Source: Desulfonatronospira thiodismutans ASO3-1 (GTDB lineage Bacteria > Desulfobacterota > Desulfovibrionia > Desulfovibrionales > Desulfonatronovibrionaceae). Taken from it: a stretch of 64,000 nucleotides of DNA. The position numbers were made by a program, and so were the translations under genes. The stretch covers positions 171,001 through 235,000 of the forward strand of contig NZ_ACJN02000001.1 in NCBI RefSeq assembly GCF_000174435.1, in the 5' to 3' direction. Below the pieces are notes generated by a model. The model did not search any database. It saw only the letters and a list, made by a program, of their open reading frames with translations, and was not told the DNA's origin. Shown in pieces: positions 25,772 to 34,472 of this stretch. Positions within the stretch are counted from its first letter, which is position 1, and every line of letters starts with the position of its first letter.

Positions 25772-26529
25772 GGGAAAAGCTCCTTTAGTTTCTCCCCGGG
25801 CTGGTCACAGGACATGATGCTGGTGCCTATGAGAAAGGCATCAAAGCCAAGCCCGTAAAGTTCGTCCACCTGAGCTGAATTGTCAATACCGCTGGCACAG
25901 ATCCAGACCTCTTGAGGCTTTTTCTGCGGCACAAGGTTTCTGGACATGTCCAGGTCCACTGTGAGCCTGTCTAAGTCCCTGTTGTTGACCATGATGATAT
26001 CTGCGCCGGCCTGTCTGACCATGTCCAGTTCTCTGGGGGCGAATATCTCCACCACAGGCTCCAGGTTGTGGATACGGCTCACGCGGATCAAATCCGACAA
26101 CAGCCCCAGGTCCTTTACCACCCTGGCAATTAGCAGCAGGGCCGAGGCCGGTGTGGCAGCGGTCTGCTCCACCTGCAGATAATCGAATATAAAGTCCTTT
26201 CTGAGGACCGGGACACCGTGTCCGGCAAATTCCTCCAGATACTCTATCCTGCCCCCGAAATATTCTTCCTCCGTCAGCACGGAAAAAGCCGCGGCACCCC
26301 CGGACATAAACTCCTGCACAGCTTTTTGGGGAGACAGCTCCTCGTTTATAACCCCTCTGGAAGGCGAGGACCTCTTGTATTCAGCAATAATGGCCGGGCC
26401 GGGACCGGCAACAGCCTCGCGAAAGCCCGGTCTTGGGCCTTGATACTCTTCCAGAGTTCCACCTCCGGCCTTAAGCTCTCTTAAAGCCTTCAACTCCCCG
26501 GCCTTGGCCTGCATAAACTTATCCAGCAT
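25768..26529 (-). CDS. trpC: Indole-3-glycerol phosphate synthase
   Basis: Closes the indole ring by decarboxylative cyclisation of CdRP. Visible hallmarks are 'IIAEYKRSSPSRG' near residue 50 (substrate lysine and Ser), 'VLTEEEYFGG', 'LRKDFIFDYLQV' (catalytic Lys) and 'MVNNRDLDR'. The start was set at the ATG at 26529 (253 residues, normal for the family), four bases after the trpD stop, because a longer frame would overlap the end of trpD with non-homologous sequence. Confidence 0.94.
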   Translation of the reverse strand: MLDKFMQAKAGELKALRELKAGGGTLEEYQGPRPGFREAVAGPGPAIIAEYKRSSPSRGVINEELSPQKAVQEFMSGGAAAFSVLTEEEYFGGRIEYLEEFAGHGVPVLRKDFIFDYLQVEQTAATPASALLLIARVVKDLGLLSDLIRVSRIHNLEPVVEIFAPRELDMVRQAGADIIMVNNRDLDRLTVDLDMSRNLVPQKKPQEVWICASGIDNSAQVDELYGLGFDAFLIGTSIMSCDQPGEKLKELFP

Positions 26530-26533
26530 GACT

Positions 26534-27529
26534 CTACCCTGAAAAGTTAAGGGTTTTAAGACCGCCCCTGACAATAGATGCCGCCTCGTGCATACATTCC
26601 TCAAGACCCACATCCGGGTTTAGCAGGTGCAGGCCCAGGCCCAGGTTCAGGGCCACCATGTCCTGCATTGGTCCCGGCCCTTCACCGGCCAGTATCTCGC
26701 GCTGCCTGGCCAGGGCACTTTCCTTGTCCGCACAGGCCAGATCCTCGGGACTGCAGGCCTCAAATCCCAGGGGCTCGGGGTCCAGAAGCATATCCTCCTG
26801 CCTGCCCTCGCGGACCATAATCACCTGGTTCACCCCGCAGGGGGTCAGCTCGTCAAACCCCATGGCCCCGTGCACCACTGCCGCGGACTGCACACCGCTT
26901 TCAGCCAGCACCCCGGACATAAGGGGCATAAATCCGGCGTGGGGCACACCCAGTATCTGGTGTGTGGGCCTAGCCGGATTCAAAAGCGGTCCCATGAGAT
27001 TGAACAGGCTTCTTATGCCCAGCTCCTGGCGCAGAGGGGCGATGCTTGCAAAACTTGGATGAAAATGCGGGGCAAAAAGAAAAGCAAAGTTCCTGGCCGC
27101 CAGTTCACCTGCCACAAGATCAGGGTTGTCCAGGAGCTGCAGCCCCAGGGCCTCCACTACGTCAGCGCTGCCGCAGGAACTGGACACGGCCCGGTTGCCG
27201 TGCTTCACCACCTGGATGCCCTGGTCGGCCAGAAAAAAGGCCACCGCAGTGGAGCAGTTGAAGCTCTGGCGCGAGTCCCCGCCTGTACCGCAGGTATCTA
27301 TAGTTTTCCCGGTCAATCCATGCACTAACCTGGCCCGCTGCAGGGCCACACTCACGGCAGCAGCCAGTTCAGAGGCACTTTCGCCCTTGGTGCGAAGGCC
27401 CATGAGCAGCGCCCCGCTCTGGGCCGGGGATATCTCCCCTTCAAACAGGGCCTGAAAAACATCCCGGCCCTCACTGTAATCCAGGTCCTGCCCGGAGCAT
27501 ATTTTATTCAGTACTTGTTTTATCTGCAT
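26534..27529 (-). CDS. trpD: Anthranilate phosphoribosyltransferase
   Basis: Transfers phosphoribose from PRPP to anthranilate. The PRPP-loop 'GTGGDSRQSFNCST' (near residue 82), 'KHGNRAVSSSCGSADV' and 'GPLLNPARP' are unmistakable. It is a stand-alone 331-residue gene with no glutaminase domain; trpG is separate and lies 341 bases upstream across a repeat-rich spacer, an unusually wide gap for this operon. Confidence 0.96.
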   Translation of the reverse strand: MQIKQVLNKICSGQDLDYSEGRDVFQALFEGEISPAQSGALLMGLRTKGESASELAAAVSVALQRARLVHGLTGKTIDTCGTGGDSRQSFNCSTAVAFFLADQGIQVVKHGNRAVSSSCGSADVVEALGLQLLDNPDLVAGELAARNFAFLFAPHFHPSFASIAPLRQELGIRSLFNLMGPLLNPARPTHQILGVPHAGFMPLMSGVLAESGVQSAAVVHGAMGFDELTPCGVNQVIMVREGRQEDMLLDPEPLGFEACSPEDLACADKESALARQREILAGEGPGPMQDMVALNLGLGLHLLNPDVGLEECMHEAASIVRGGLKTLNFSG

Positions 27530-27870
27530 TTTTTTCTCCTGTCTCTACTACCCAAATCCTCAATCCCTGAATTTTTAAATTCCTAAGGCGGGCTATGCCC
27601 GCAACCCAAGATAAAGACGTGCTTTTACCTCAATTGGGACAGTCCCCGCGACAACATCTTTTTGGTTACTAAAATCTCTCATTGGCAAAATGGTCTGCCT
27701 TTAACCTGATGGGTTCATAACGGGGACAGTCCCAGTGCCAAGCGCTCAAGCCTCGTTTTTTTACTCAAACTGTTCTTGTTTATTCTGACAGGGTTTCAGG
27801 AGTAAGTCACTGAATCCCCCAATCCCCCAATCCCTGAATCCCTGAATCCCTTCCTGAATCCCAAAATTCC
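27530..27870. repeat. Repeat-rich spacer inside the trp genes (palindrome doublet and heptamers)
   Basis: No gene is visible. GGGACAGTCCCC at 27636-27647 and GGGGACAGTCCC at 27722-27733 form a doublet like the one at 14340-14460. A CAATCCC-type heptamer tract fills 27805-27870 and a shorter one lies at 27545-27580. Another small hairpin, GCGGGCTATGCCCGC, is at 27588-27602. Confidence 0.7.
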
Positions 27871-28443
27871 CTAATTTACACCGCATAGTTCAAGAAAATT
27901 CTGCATAACTTTAGGCCCCCAGGGTGTGAGAATGGATTCCGGGTGAAATTGCACCCCCATCCAGGGCCGATCTGTATATTCCAGCCCCATGACCTCGTCA
28001 TCCTTGGTCCTGGCGGTGATGCGGAAGGCATTGTCGGTGACAGCCCGCACCAGCAGGGAGTGGTAGCGGCAGACTTCAAAGGGATTGGGGATATCCTTGA
28101 AAAGTCCTGTCTCCCGGTGATAAACTTTGGAGGTTTTGCCGTGCATAATCCGGTCCGCCACCTCCACCCTGGCCCCGGCGAAATGCCCCAGAACCTGATG
28201 TCCCAGGCACACCCCCAGCACAGGCACCTCTGGACTGAGCTTTTTTAGAAAATCTAAGCAAAGACCGGTGTTTTCAGGGCGGCTGGGTCCTGGGGAGATG
28301 ATTACAGCCTGCAGATCCTGCTTTAGGGTGTCGAATATCTCTTCCTGGTTGTTTCTAAGCACAACCGGGTCCACATCCAACTTTTGCAGCACCTGAACCA
28401 GGTTGAAAGTAAAGGAATCAAAGTTGTCTATGAGCAAAATCAT
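27871..28443 (-). CDS. trpG: Anthranilate synthase component II (glutamine amidotransferase)
   Basis: Class I glutaminase supplying ammonia to TrpE. The nucleophile Cys is in 'VLGVCLGHQ' (near residue 79), the oxyanion region is 'SPGPSRPENTG', and the His-Glu pair is in 'MGVQFHPESIL'. Its start overlaps the end of trpE by 26 bases, so the two subunits are probably translated in a coupled way. Such enzymes sometimes also serve PabB, which is not in the window. Confidence 0.95.
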   Translation of the reverse strand: MILLIDNFDSFTFNLVQVLQKLDVDPVVLRNNQEEIFDTLKQDLQAVIISPGPSRPENTGLCLDFLKKLSPEVPVLGVCLGHQVLGHFAGARVEVADRIMHGKTSKVYHRETGLFKDIPNPFEVCRYHSLLVRAVTDNAFRITARTKDDEVMGLEYTDRPWMGVQFHPESILTPWGPKVMQNFLELCGVN

Positions 28444-29827
28444 CCGGTCCTCCGGTAAATGTTAGAGCTTTGCGTATGGCCATGGCCTTGTTCTGACATT
28501 CCTCCCATTCCTTTTCCGGCACGGAATCAAAAACCACACCGGCCCCTGCCTGCCAGTGTATTTTTCCATCCCTGATCCACAGGCTCCTGATGGTTATGCC
28601 CGTATCCAGATTCACGCTGTCCTTGTCTAAGCCTATCCAGCCTATGGCCCCGGCATAGGGTCCCCTGGGAGCGGGCTCGTGCTCACCTATTATTTCCATG
28701 GCCCTTATCTTGGGCGCACCGGACACGGTTCCGGCGGGAAATGAAGCCCGGATGACCTCTAAGGCGTCCAGCCCCTCCTTGAGCCTGGCGGATAGATAAG
28801 AGGTCATGTGCATGACATGGGAAAATCTCTCCACCCGCATGAATTTGTCCACTTCCACACTTCCGCCCACAGCCATGCGGCCCAGGTCATTGCGGCCCAG
28901 ATCCACCAGCATGACGTGTTCGGCCCTTTCCTTTTCATCGGACAAAAGATCCTCGGCCAGGCGCTCGTCCTCTTTTTCGCTCTCAGCCCGGTGCCTGGTT
29001 CCGGCAATGGGCCTTAGCTGCAGCACGTCCTGGCCGCACTTGACCATCAATTCAGGTGAAGACCCCATCAGGGTAATATCTTCCATATTCAGATAAAAAG
29101 TATATGGCGAGGGATTTATACGCCGCAAATGGCGGTAAACCAGAAACGGATCTCCCCGGAAGTCAGCACTGAACCGGGTGGAAAGAACCACCTGGATGGC
29201 TTCGCCCTGTCTTATAAGCTCCTTGATATCACTTACCCTGGCCTGGTACTCTTCCTGGGAGGGAGTGGTGCTGACACTGCCCACCTTGAATTCGCTTCTG
29301 GCCTTGCAGGGTTTGGGTTTGGGCAGGGCTATCTCCTTGTCTAAGCAGATGTAATAGCAGTTGTGATGCAGGTGATCGAAAAGCAGTATCCGCCCCGGCA
29401 GTACCAGCTGGGCTTCGGCTTCTTCAGGGGGCAGCACTTCTGCCAGTCTGGGCTCCAGAAGCCCTCCAAGACCGAATCCCAGATATCCGTAAACCGCCCT
29501 GGTCACAGGGGGCAACTGGAAAGCGGGATCCGGCTGAACTTTTAGTTCAGCCAGCACAGAGCGCACACCCTGGATAAAGTCCATGCCCTGCATCTCTTTG
29601 AGCCCGTCCAAGCGATCATCTAAGGTCTTGACCCTTAGTTTACCCTCGCTGCAACTAAGCTGCAGCCTGAAATCCCAGGCCAGCAGGCTGTACCTTCCCA
29701 GACGCCCGTCCACCTCGGAACTCTCCAGCATTATTCCCTTTTCTTTGCCGATGAGGCTCAGATAAAGGGACACCGGCGTCTGCGTATCCGCGGGCAGACA
29801 GGTGGCCTTCTGCTGCAGGTTGATCAT
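28418..29827 (-). CDS. trpE: Anthranilate synthase component I
   Basis: Converts chorismate and ammonia to anthranilate. The N-terminal tryptophan feedback site 'MLESSEVDGRLGRYS' (LLES-type motif) is present near residue 33, so the enzyme is likely Trp-inhibited. Chorismate-binding hallmarks are 'YLNMEDITLMGSSPE', 'PIAGTRHR' and 'FPAGTVSGAPKIRAM'. Length 469 residues is normal. The AAAAGGAG RBS is 6-7 bases from the ATG. Upstream, a terminator and a 260-bp repeat element separate it from tyrA, so it may need extra promoter activity. Confidence 0.96.
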   Translation of the reverse strand: MINLQQKATCLPADTQTPVSLYLSLIGKEKGIMLESSEVDGRLGRYSLLAWDFRLQLSCSEGKLRVKTLDDRLDGLKEMQGMDFIQGVRSVLAELKVQPDPAFQLPPVTRAVYGYLGFGLGGLLEPRLAEVLPPEEAEAQLVLPGRILLFDHLHHNCYYICLDKEIALPKPKPCKARSEFKVGSVSTTPSQEEYQARVSDIKELIRQGEAIQVVLSTRFSADFRGDPFLVYRHLRRINPSPYTFYLNMEDITLMGSSPELMVKCGQDVLQLRPIAGTRHRAESEKEDERLAEDLLSDEKERAEHVMLVDLGRNDLGRMAVGGSVEVDKFMRVERFSHVMHMTSYLSARLKEGLDALEVIRASFPAGTVSGAPKIRAMEIIGEHEPAPRGPYAGAIGWIGLDKDSVNLDTGITIRSLWIRDGKIHWQAGAGVVFDSVPEKEWEECQNKAMAIRKALTFTGGPDDFAHRQL

Positions 29828-29853
29828 ATGTTTCTCCTTTTGCTTAAATTAGC

Positions 29854-30114
29854 GTAACTATACACCATCTGCTTCAGCTGGATAAACTTAGCTTCTATGC
29901 AGATTCATGGTCCGGGGGCTTTGCAAACTGGGCGTAAACTGTCTGAACGACGTAGGAAGCGTTGATCAAAACCGTAAAACACCGAACCTGATTCAAAGCA
30001 TGTTATAGAATATATCCTGACTTTCAAACCAGTGTGTAGGTTTTGATTTACGCTTCCTTGGAGTGAGTTTTTACGTCCTTTTTGCAAAGTCCCCGGACCA
30101 TGGTGAAGAGCTAC
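29854..30114 (+). mobile_element. MITE-like inverted-repeat element, copy 1
   Basis: About 261 bases bounded by GTAACTATACACCA and an inverted partner ending in TGGTGAAGAGCTAC. Inside is a second, longer inverted pair from CATGGTCC (29906) to GGACCATG (30102) with arms reading GGTCCGGGGGCTTTGCAAAC and its near-perfect complement; inner arms 'GGAAGCGTTGATCAAAACC' also pair. Copy 2 at 48660-48921 has the same orientation and length. There is no ORF inside, so it would be a non-autonomous element. It sits between tyrA and trpE. Confidence 0.7.
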
Positions 30115-30147
30115 AAGTTAGCAATCGTTGCTTCTCCCAAATATAAA

Positions 30148-30187
30148 CAAAAAGGCCACGTTCTCCCGGCAGGGAGGACGCGGCCTT
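30148..30187 (-). terminator. Terminator after tyrA
   Basis: On the minus strand AAAGGCCGCGTCCTCCC pairs with GGGAGAACGTGGCCTTT (two mismatches) around TGCC and is followed by TTTTT. It lies 30 bases after the tyrA stop, in the middle of the aromatic gene block. Confidence 0.85.
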
Positions 30188-30216
30188 TTATAATGGATCA
30201 CAATCAAAAAACACGG

Positions 30217-30993
30217 CTATCCCCCCTGCCTGTCACTGAAATTGCGCCACCACCACAGAGCCTTGTCGGTCAACAGTTCGAATTCGCCTGCAGCGCTCAG
30301 GTTCAGAAAAGATTTGAAACGACGGATCATCTGGCCGGTGTAGGGATTGTCCTCTGCCAGGGAAGAAAAAAGCACGGCATCCTCATTGAGCATCTTGCGG
30401 GCTGCTGTGGCCCTGCGCCTGAAGGAAGGGGTGGCAAAGGTGTCCAGGTCTATATCCTGGGGCAGACTGGCGAAATAGGAGATGGTGGTGACGAAATTAA
30501 GGCCCTGAATACAGGCCATGGCCTGGTCGTGCTCCCGACAGGAACTAATAAAGGTAAGCATTCCCCCCCGGTCAAAGACTTCACTGACAGCCTGGACATG
30601 GTGATCCTGAAGGTTGTGACCGGGGCAGAGGGCCACTTTGAGCTCATCATCCTCAGAAGGACTGGGACCGAAAAGCGGATGAGTGCCCATAACCGGTCCC
30701 TGGTGAAAGTGCTGCATCTTGTTCACCGGCAGGGTCTTGACGGAACTGATATCCGCCACAATCAGGGCAGATGAAAAATAAGGGCTCATAAGCTCCAGAA
30801 CTTCATCCATTCCAGCCACCGGCACTGCCAGCAGGAGCATATCCGCCCTGCCCAGGATATCCGGCAGTTCTTCTTCAGGAAAGGGCCTGTCCAAGGGCAG
30901 AACATTTACTCCACCGGCTGAGAGCTTATTCTTGATCAAAGTCCCCATTTGCCCCTTGGAGCCCACCAGGACCAGCTCATTGACCATATGCAT
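30217..30993 (-). CDS. tyrA: Prephenate dehydrogenase
   Basis: NAD(P)-dependent conversion of prephenate to 4-hydroxyphenylpyruvate for tyrosine. The N-terminal Rossmann-like motif is 'LVLVGSKGQMG', followed by 'LLLAVPVAGMDEVLE', 'DISSVKTLPVNKM' and 'VMGTHPLFGP' (family substrate-site segment). There is no chorismate mutase or ACT domain, so it is the short monofunctional type (about 258 residues). The ATG at 30993 was preferred because AAAGGGGA lies seven bases upstream, within the end of aroA; the two genes abut. Confidence 0.9.
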   Translation of the reverse strand: MHMVNELVLVGSKGQMGTLIKNKLSAGGVNVLPLDRPFPEEELPDILGRADMLLLAVPVAGMDEVLELMSPYFSSALIVADISSVKTLPVNKMQHFHQGPVMGTHPLFGPSPSEDDELKVALCPGHNLQDHHVQAVSEVFDRGGMLTFISSCREHDQAMACIQGLNFVTTISYFASLPQDIDLDTFATPSFRRRATAARKMLNEDAVLFSSLAEDNPYTGQMIRRFKSFLNLSAAGEFELLTDKALWWWRNFSDRQGG

Positions 30994-30996
30994 CAA

Positions 30997-32334
30997 TCAG
31001 TCCCCTTTGCCTGCGTAAGCCCGGCGGATATTTTCCCACTCTTCCCAGAAGCCGGGAAAGGACTTGTTGACGCAGGCAGGATTGTCCAGGGCCGTCTGGA
31101 TTCCGGCCAGTTCATAAAGGGAAAGGCTCATGGCCATGCGGTGATCCCCGTAGGTCTTGAACTGAACCTGGCTTCCCCGGAGCAGTTCTGCCGGCTCGAT
31201 TTCCAGTCCGTCCTCCTTGAGCCCGCATCTGCAGCCGGCCCGGCTTACTTCCTGCTGCACCCCGGCCAGCCTGTCGCTTTCCTTGATCCTCAAGTGGGCC
31301 ACATTGCTTATCCTGGTGGTGCCTGTGGCCATGGAGGCCACAACAGCCACAGTAGGCACCAGGTCCGGACAGGTGCCCATGTCCAGGTCCACACCGTGCA
31401 GCCTGGCCGGGGAAACCATCACACCGTTTTTCGTTTCTGAAATCTTTGCCCCCATGAGTTCCAGAATCTCCAGGATGCGGCGGTCTCCCTGCCTGGACTC
31501 AAGATCCAGCCCGGAAACCTCCACCGGGAATTCTCCCACTGCACCTGCTGCCAGCAGATAGGAGGCATTGCTGTAATCCCCCTCCACCCTGTATCTGACA
31601 GGGTTCAGTACACCCGGATGCACCACGAAACGAATTTTGCCCGGCTCCACGCGCTGGACCTGGTCCGGATCTGCATGCCTCCAATGACCTTCCTGGAGGG
31701 TCTGCAGCCGGGCAGGATTGCCGAAACGCTGCATGGTCTGCAGGGTCAGGTGAACGTAGGGCCAGGATACAACCTTTTTGCCTCCGATGTTTATTACCAG
31801 AGAAGTGGTGGCCATGGTGGAGGCCAGAAGGATACCGGACAGGTACTGGCTGCTCTCATCCAGGCCCACGGTGACCACACCTCCAGGCAGACCGGAACTC
31901 TCTATGCGTACCGGAGGGCATCCGTCAAGACCCAGGTACTTAAACCGTACTCCCTGGCCCTCCAGGCTCTGCCCCAGGCTTTTGATGGGGCGTTCGTGCA
32001 TACGCCCGGCCCCGGAAATCTCGAAACTGCCCTGCCCTGCCGAGACAATGGCCGCCAGCAGCCTGCAGGTGGTGCCGGACTCGCCCACGTCCAGCTTCAC
32101 CGGATCCAGCGACGGGGCTTTGATCCGTCCTCCAAGCCCCTGAACCACGGGGGTTGAATCATCTCCTGAAAACTTGGCCCCCAGGGCCGCCAGGCAGTCC
32201 CGGGTACGCAGTATATCCTCGCTCACCAGGACGTTTTCCAGTACCGAGGTTCCCCCGGCCAGCCCCGCCGCCAGCAGCGCCCGGTGGGATACAGATTTGG
32301 ACGGGGGTGCCTTTAGTGTGATTGTTTTATGCAT
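30997..32334 (-). CDS. aroA: 3-phosphoshikimate 1-carboxyvinyltransferase (EPSP synthase)
   Basis: Joins PEP and shikimate 3-phosphate to EPSP. Family segments: 'PPSKSVSHRALLAA' at the N-terminus (catalytic Lys), 'LDVGESGTTCRLL' near residue 93, 'QYLSGILLAS' near 168, 'IKESDRLAG' near 350 and 'YGDHRMAM' near 393. The 445-residue length is normal. It is gene four of the operon, between pheA and tyrA. Confidence 0.96.
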   Translation of the reverse strand: MHKTITLKAPPSKSVSHRALLAAGLAGGTSVLENVLVSEDILRTRDCLAALGAKFSGDDSTPVVQGLGGRIKAPSLDPVKLDVGESGTTCRLLAAIVSAGQGSFEISGAGRMHERPIKSLGQSLEGQGVRFKYLGLDGCPPVRIESSGLPGGVVTVGLDESSQYLSGILLASTMATTSLVINIGGKKVVSWPYVHLTLQTMQRFGNPARLQTLQEGHWRHADPDQVQRVEPGKIRFVVHPGVLNPVRYRVEGDYSNASYLLAAGAVGEFPVEVSGLDLESRQGDRRILEILELMGAKISETKNGVMVSPARLHGVDLDMGTCPDLVPTVAVVASMATGTTRISNVAHLRIKESDRLAGVQQEVSRAGCRCGLKEDGLEIEPAELLRGSQVQFKTYGDHRMAMSLSLYELAGIQTALDNPACVNKSFPGFWEEWENIRRAYAGKGD

Positions 32335-32375
32335 AAGGTATATCTTCTGGTTGATATTTATGTGATCCAGCCCTG

Positions 32376-33464
32376 TTAAGCCAGAATCTGCGGACCGTGG
32401 GGATAACTGCCCAGCACCCGCATGTAGTAGCAGTTGTCCTCCAGGTCTTTGAGTACGCTGGCATAATCACCTGCTGTCAGATCGCATTCCACGTCGGCGA
32501 AAAACACGTATCTCCACTTCTCGGCCCGCAGAGGCCTGGATTCCAGCTTGCGCATATTGATGCCCTTGCGCGAGAGCACCTCCAGGGCGCTCACTAGAGA
32601 ACCCGGCCTGTCCAGCACGGAAAAAAGCAGGGACGTCTTCTCACGGTTGCCGGCCTCCGGGGGGTGAGCGCTTATCACCAGAAACCTGGTCCAGTTGTCC
32701 GGAATATCCTCAATGGAATTGCCCAGGACATTGAGCTCGTAAAACTTGGTCAGCTTCTGATGTCCCACTGCGGCTGTACCTGGCTCCGTGGACGCCCTGG
32801 AAGCGGCCCGGGCCGTACTCTCATCCGGAATCACTTCCACTCCGGGCAGATTGGCCCGAAGCCAGGTGGAGCACTGCTGCAGTGCCAGGGGATGGGAATA
32901 TATCTTTTTAATTGCCCCCATCTCCGTTTCCCGGCTGAGCAGAAAATGACTGATGCGGAAAAACACCTCGGCGTGAATAAAGACCTCGAACTTTAAAAAC
33001 ATGTCTAAGCTCTGGCCTACGCTGCCCTGCATGGAGTTTTCCAGTGGGATTATCCCCAGCTCCGCTTCCCGGGTGTCCACCGCCCGGAACACATCCTCCA
33101 GGCTGTTTTTGGGAGTAAACTTAGCACTGTGTCCCAGATACTCCACCCCGGCAAAGTAGGAGAAAGTCCCTTCCGGTCCCAGGTAGACCACTTTCTGGGG
33201 CTGCTGAAGGCTGCGCGACGATGAAAGAATCTCCCGGTAGATGCTCCTTAAATGCTCATCCGGCAAAGGACCGGGGTTTTTCTGCGCCAGACCGTTTAAG
33301 ACCTCTTTTTCCCGAAAGGGCTTGAAAACATTGTCCTTAGACTGGGACTTGATGCTGCCCACTTCTAAGCTGAGCCCCGCCCGGCGGTTTAGAATCTGCA
33401 GAAGTTCCTGGTCCAGCCGGCTTATTTCACTTCTTATTCTTTTGAGATTTGTTTCCTGGTCCAT
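32376..33464 (-). CDS. pheA: Bifunctional chorismate mutase / prephenate dehydratase (P-protein)
   Basis: Three parts in 362 residues: an AroQ-type chorismate mutase (about 1-85), prephenate dehydratase (about 95-275, 'YLGPEGTFSYFA', 'TRFLVIS' containing the catalytic Thr of the TRF motif), and an ACT domain (about 285-362, 'RPGSLVSAL', 'KLESRP' - the Phe-binding ESRP motif). The ESRP motif implies feedback inhibition by phenylalanine. The ATG at 33464 lies two bases after the upstream stop, with AGGGAAAA as RBS; a longer frame would overlap the end of the DHQ synthase II gene. Confidence 0.95.
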   Translation of the reverse strand: MDQETNLKRIRSEISRLDQELLQILNRRAGLSLEVGSIKSQSKDNVFKPFREKEVLNGLAQKNPGPLPDEHLRSIYREILSSSRSLQQPQKVVYLGPEGTFSYFAGVEYLGHSAKFTPKNSLEDVFRAVDTREAELGIIPLENSMQGSVGQSLDMFLKFEVFIHAEVFFRISHFLLSRETEMGAIKKIYSHPLALQQCSTWLRANLPGVEVIPDESTARAASRASTEPGTAAVGHQKLTKFYELNVLGNSIEDIPDNWTRFLVISAHPPEAGNREKTSLLFSVLDRPGSLVSALEVLSRKGINMRKLESRPLRAEKWRYVFFADVECDLTAGDYASVLKDLEDNCYYMRVLGSYPHGPQILA

Positions 33465-33466
33465 GG

Positions 33467-34441
33467 CTATTTTTCCCTGATATCTTCCTGGATGCGCATT
33501 CCAAAATGCCGTCCTGCCTCGTCGGCCCGGCACATGACCTGATCCCCCACCTTGAGATTGACCACGCTTACCGGCCTGTTGTCCGCACCCACCAGGCGGA
33601 TGGTCTCGGCATTCTGCAGGATCACGCTGCCCTGATGACCCTCGAACTCGGCACTGATGAGCAGCATGGGCCGGACCTCGGTCTTGATGCGGCCCACTAC
33701 GGCAGATCTGGCCTCGCCCTGGCCGGAAACAATGAGCACCTGACTGCCTGGAGCCAGTTCTTCTAAGTAAGTGGTTTTGTCTCCTGGAAGACAGGTGTAG
33801 GAATGCACTGCTCCGGCATTGATCCTGAAGGGTCTGGGGGCCACGTACGGGTTGGACTCGGTTTCAGCATTCACCAGGAAGGTAAATGCGCTGGAGTTGC
33901 CCACCAGCATGCCCTCCGCTGTATTTAAAAGGGAAATAGTGTCCACACACACCCTGTGCCCCAGACCCACAGGGGATATATGAGTTATCCTGCCTGGTAT
34001 GAGCTCCAGCCTGCCCTGGTCCTGCTTGACCCTGGCGGCGATTTTTTTGAGTTCCCCGGCGGACTCTGCATCCACCACCACGTAGTCCACGCCTTTTTCC
34101 AGGATGCCCAGGGCGGTATCCACCTCCTGCAGAGTGGCTGCTTCCATACCCACCTGAGGTGTCTGGGCCACAATGTTTTCCACGGGAATTATCTCCACCC
34201 CCCTGGCCAGGACTACGTTCTCACCTGCCTTGAGGCGCTGGACAGCGTTTTCCTCGTCTTCCTTGCTGTCTATGCTCATGATGTTGAAATCCTGCACATC
34301 CAGGGCCTGAGTCCGGCCCAGTGCCTGGATCTTTTCCAGATCGTTCTTCTCGGCCAGGATTCCGTCCACACCTGATTCCAGGGCCAGAGTGACCAGACTT
34401 TTATCAAAAGGAACCGCTTTGAAGTATATTTTTTTGGTCAT
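33467..34441 (-). CDS. aroB': 3-dehydroquinate synthase II (archaeal-type AroB')
   Basis: Makes 3-dehydroquinate from 2-amino-3,7-dideoxy-D-threo-hept-6-ulosonate by oxidative deamination and cyclisation, the non-canonical route described in methanogens. The 324-residue sequence shows family segments 'HISPVGLGHRVCVDT' near residue 163, 'EGMLVGNSSAFTFLVNAE' and 'YVAPRPFRINAGAVH'. It is unrelated to classical AroB. It follows the ADH synthase gene after 31 bases, so both steps of the alternative shikimate entrance are together. Confidence 0.93.
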   Translation of the reverse strand: MTKKIYFKAVPFDKSLVTLALESGVDGILAEKNDLEKIQALGRTQALDVQDFNIMSIDSKEDEENAVQRLKAGENVVLARGVEIIPVENIVAQTPQVGMEAATLQEVDTALGILEKGVDYVVVDAESAGELKKIAARVKQDQGRLELIPGRITHISPVGLGHRVCVDTISLLNTAEGMLVGNSSAFTFLVNAETESNPYVAPRPFRINAGAVHSYTCLPGDKTTYLEELAPGSQVLIVSGQGEARSAVVGRIKTEVRPMLLISAEFEGHQGSVILQNAETIRLVGADNRPVSVVNLKVGDQVMCRADEAGRHFGMRIQEDIREK

Positions 34442-34472
34442 GGTGTTCCTGCAGTCGGTTATCGGTTATCAA

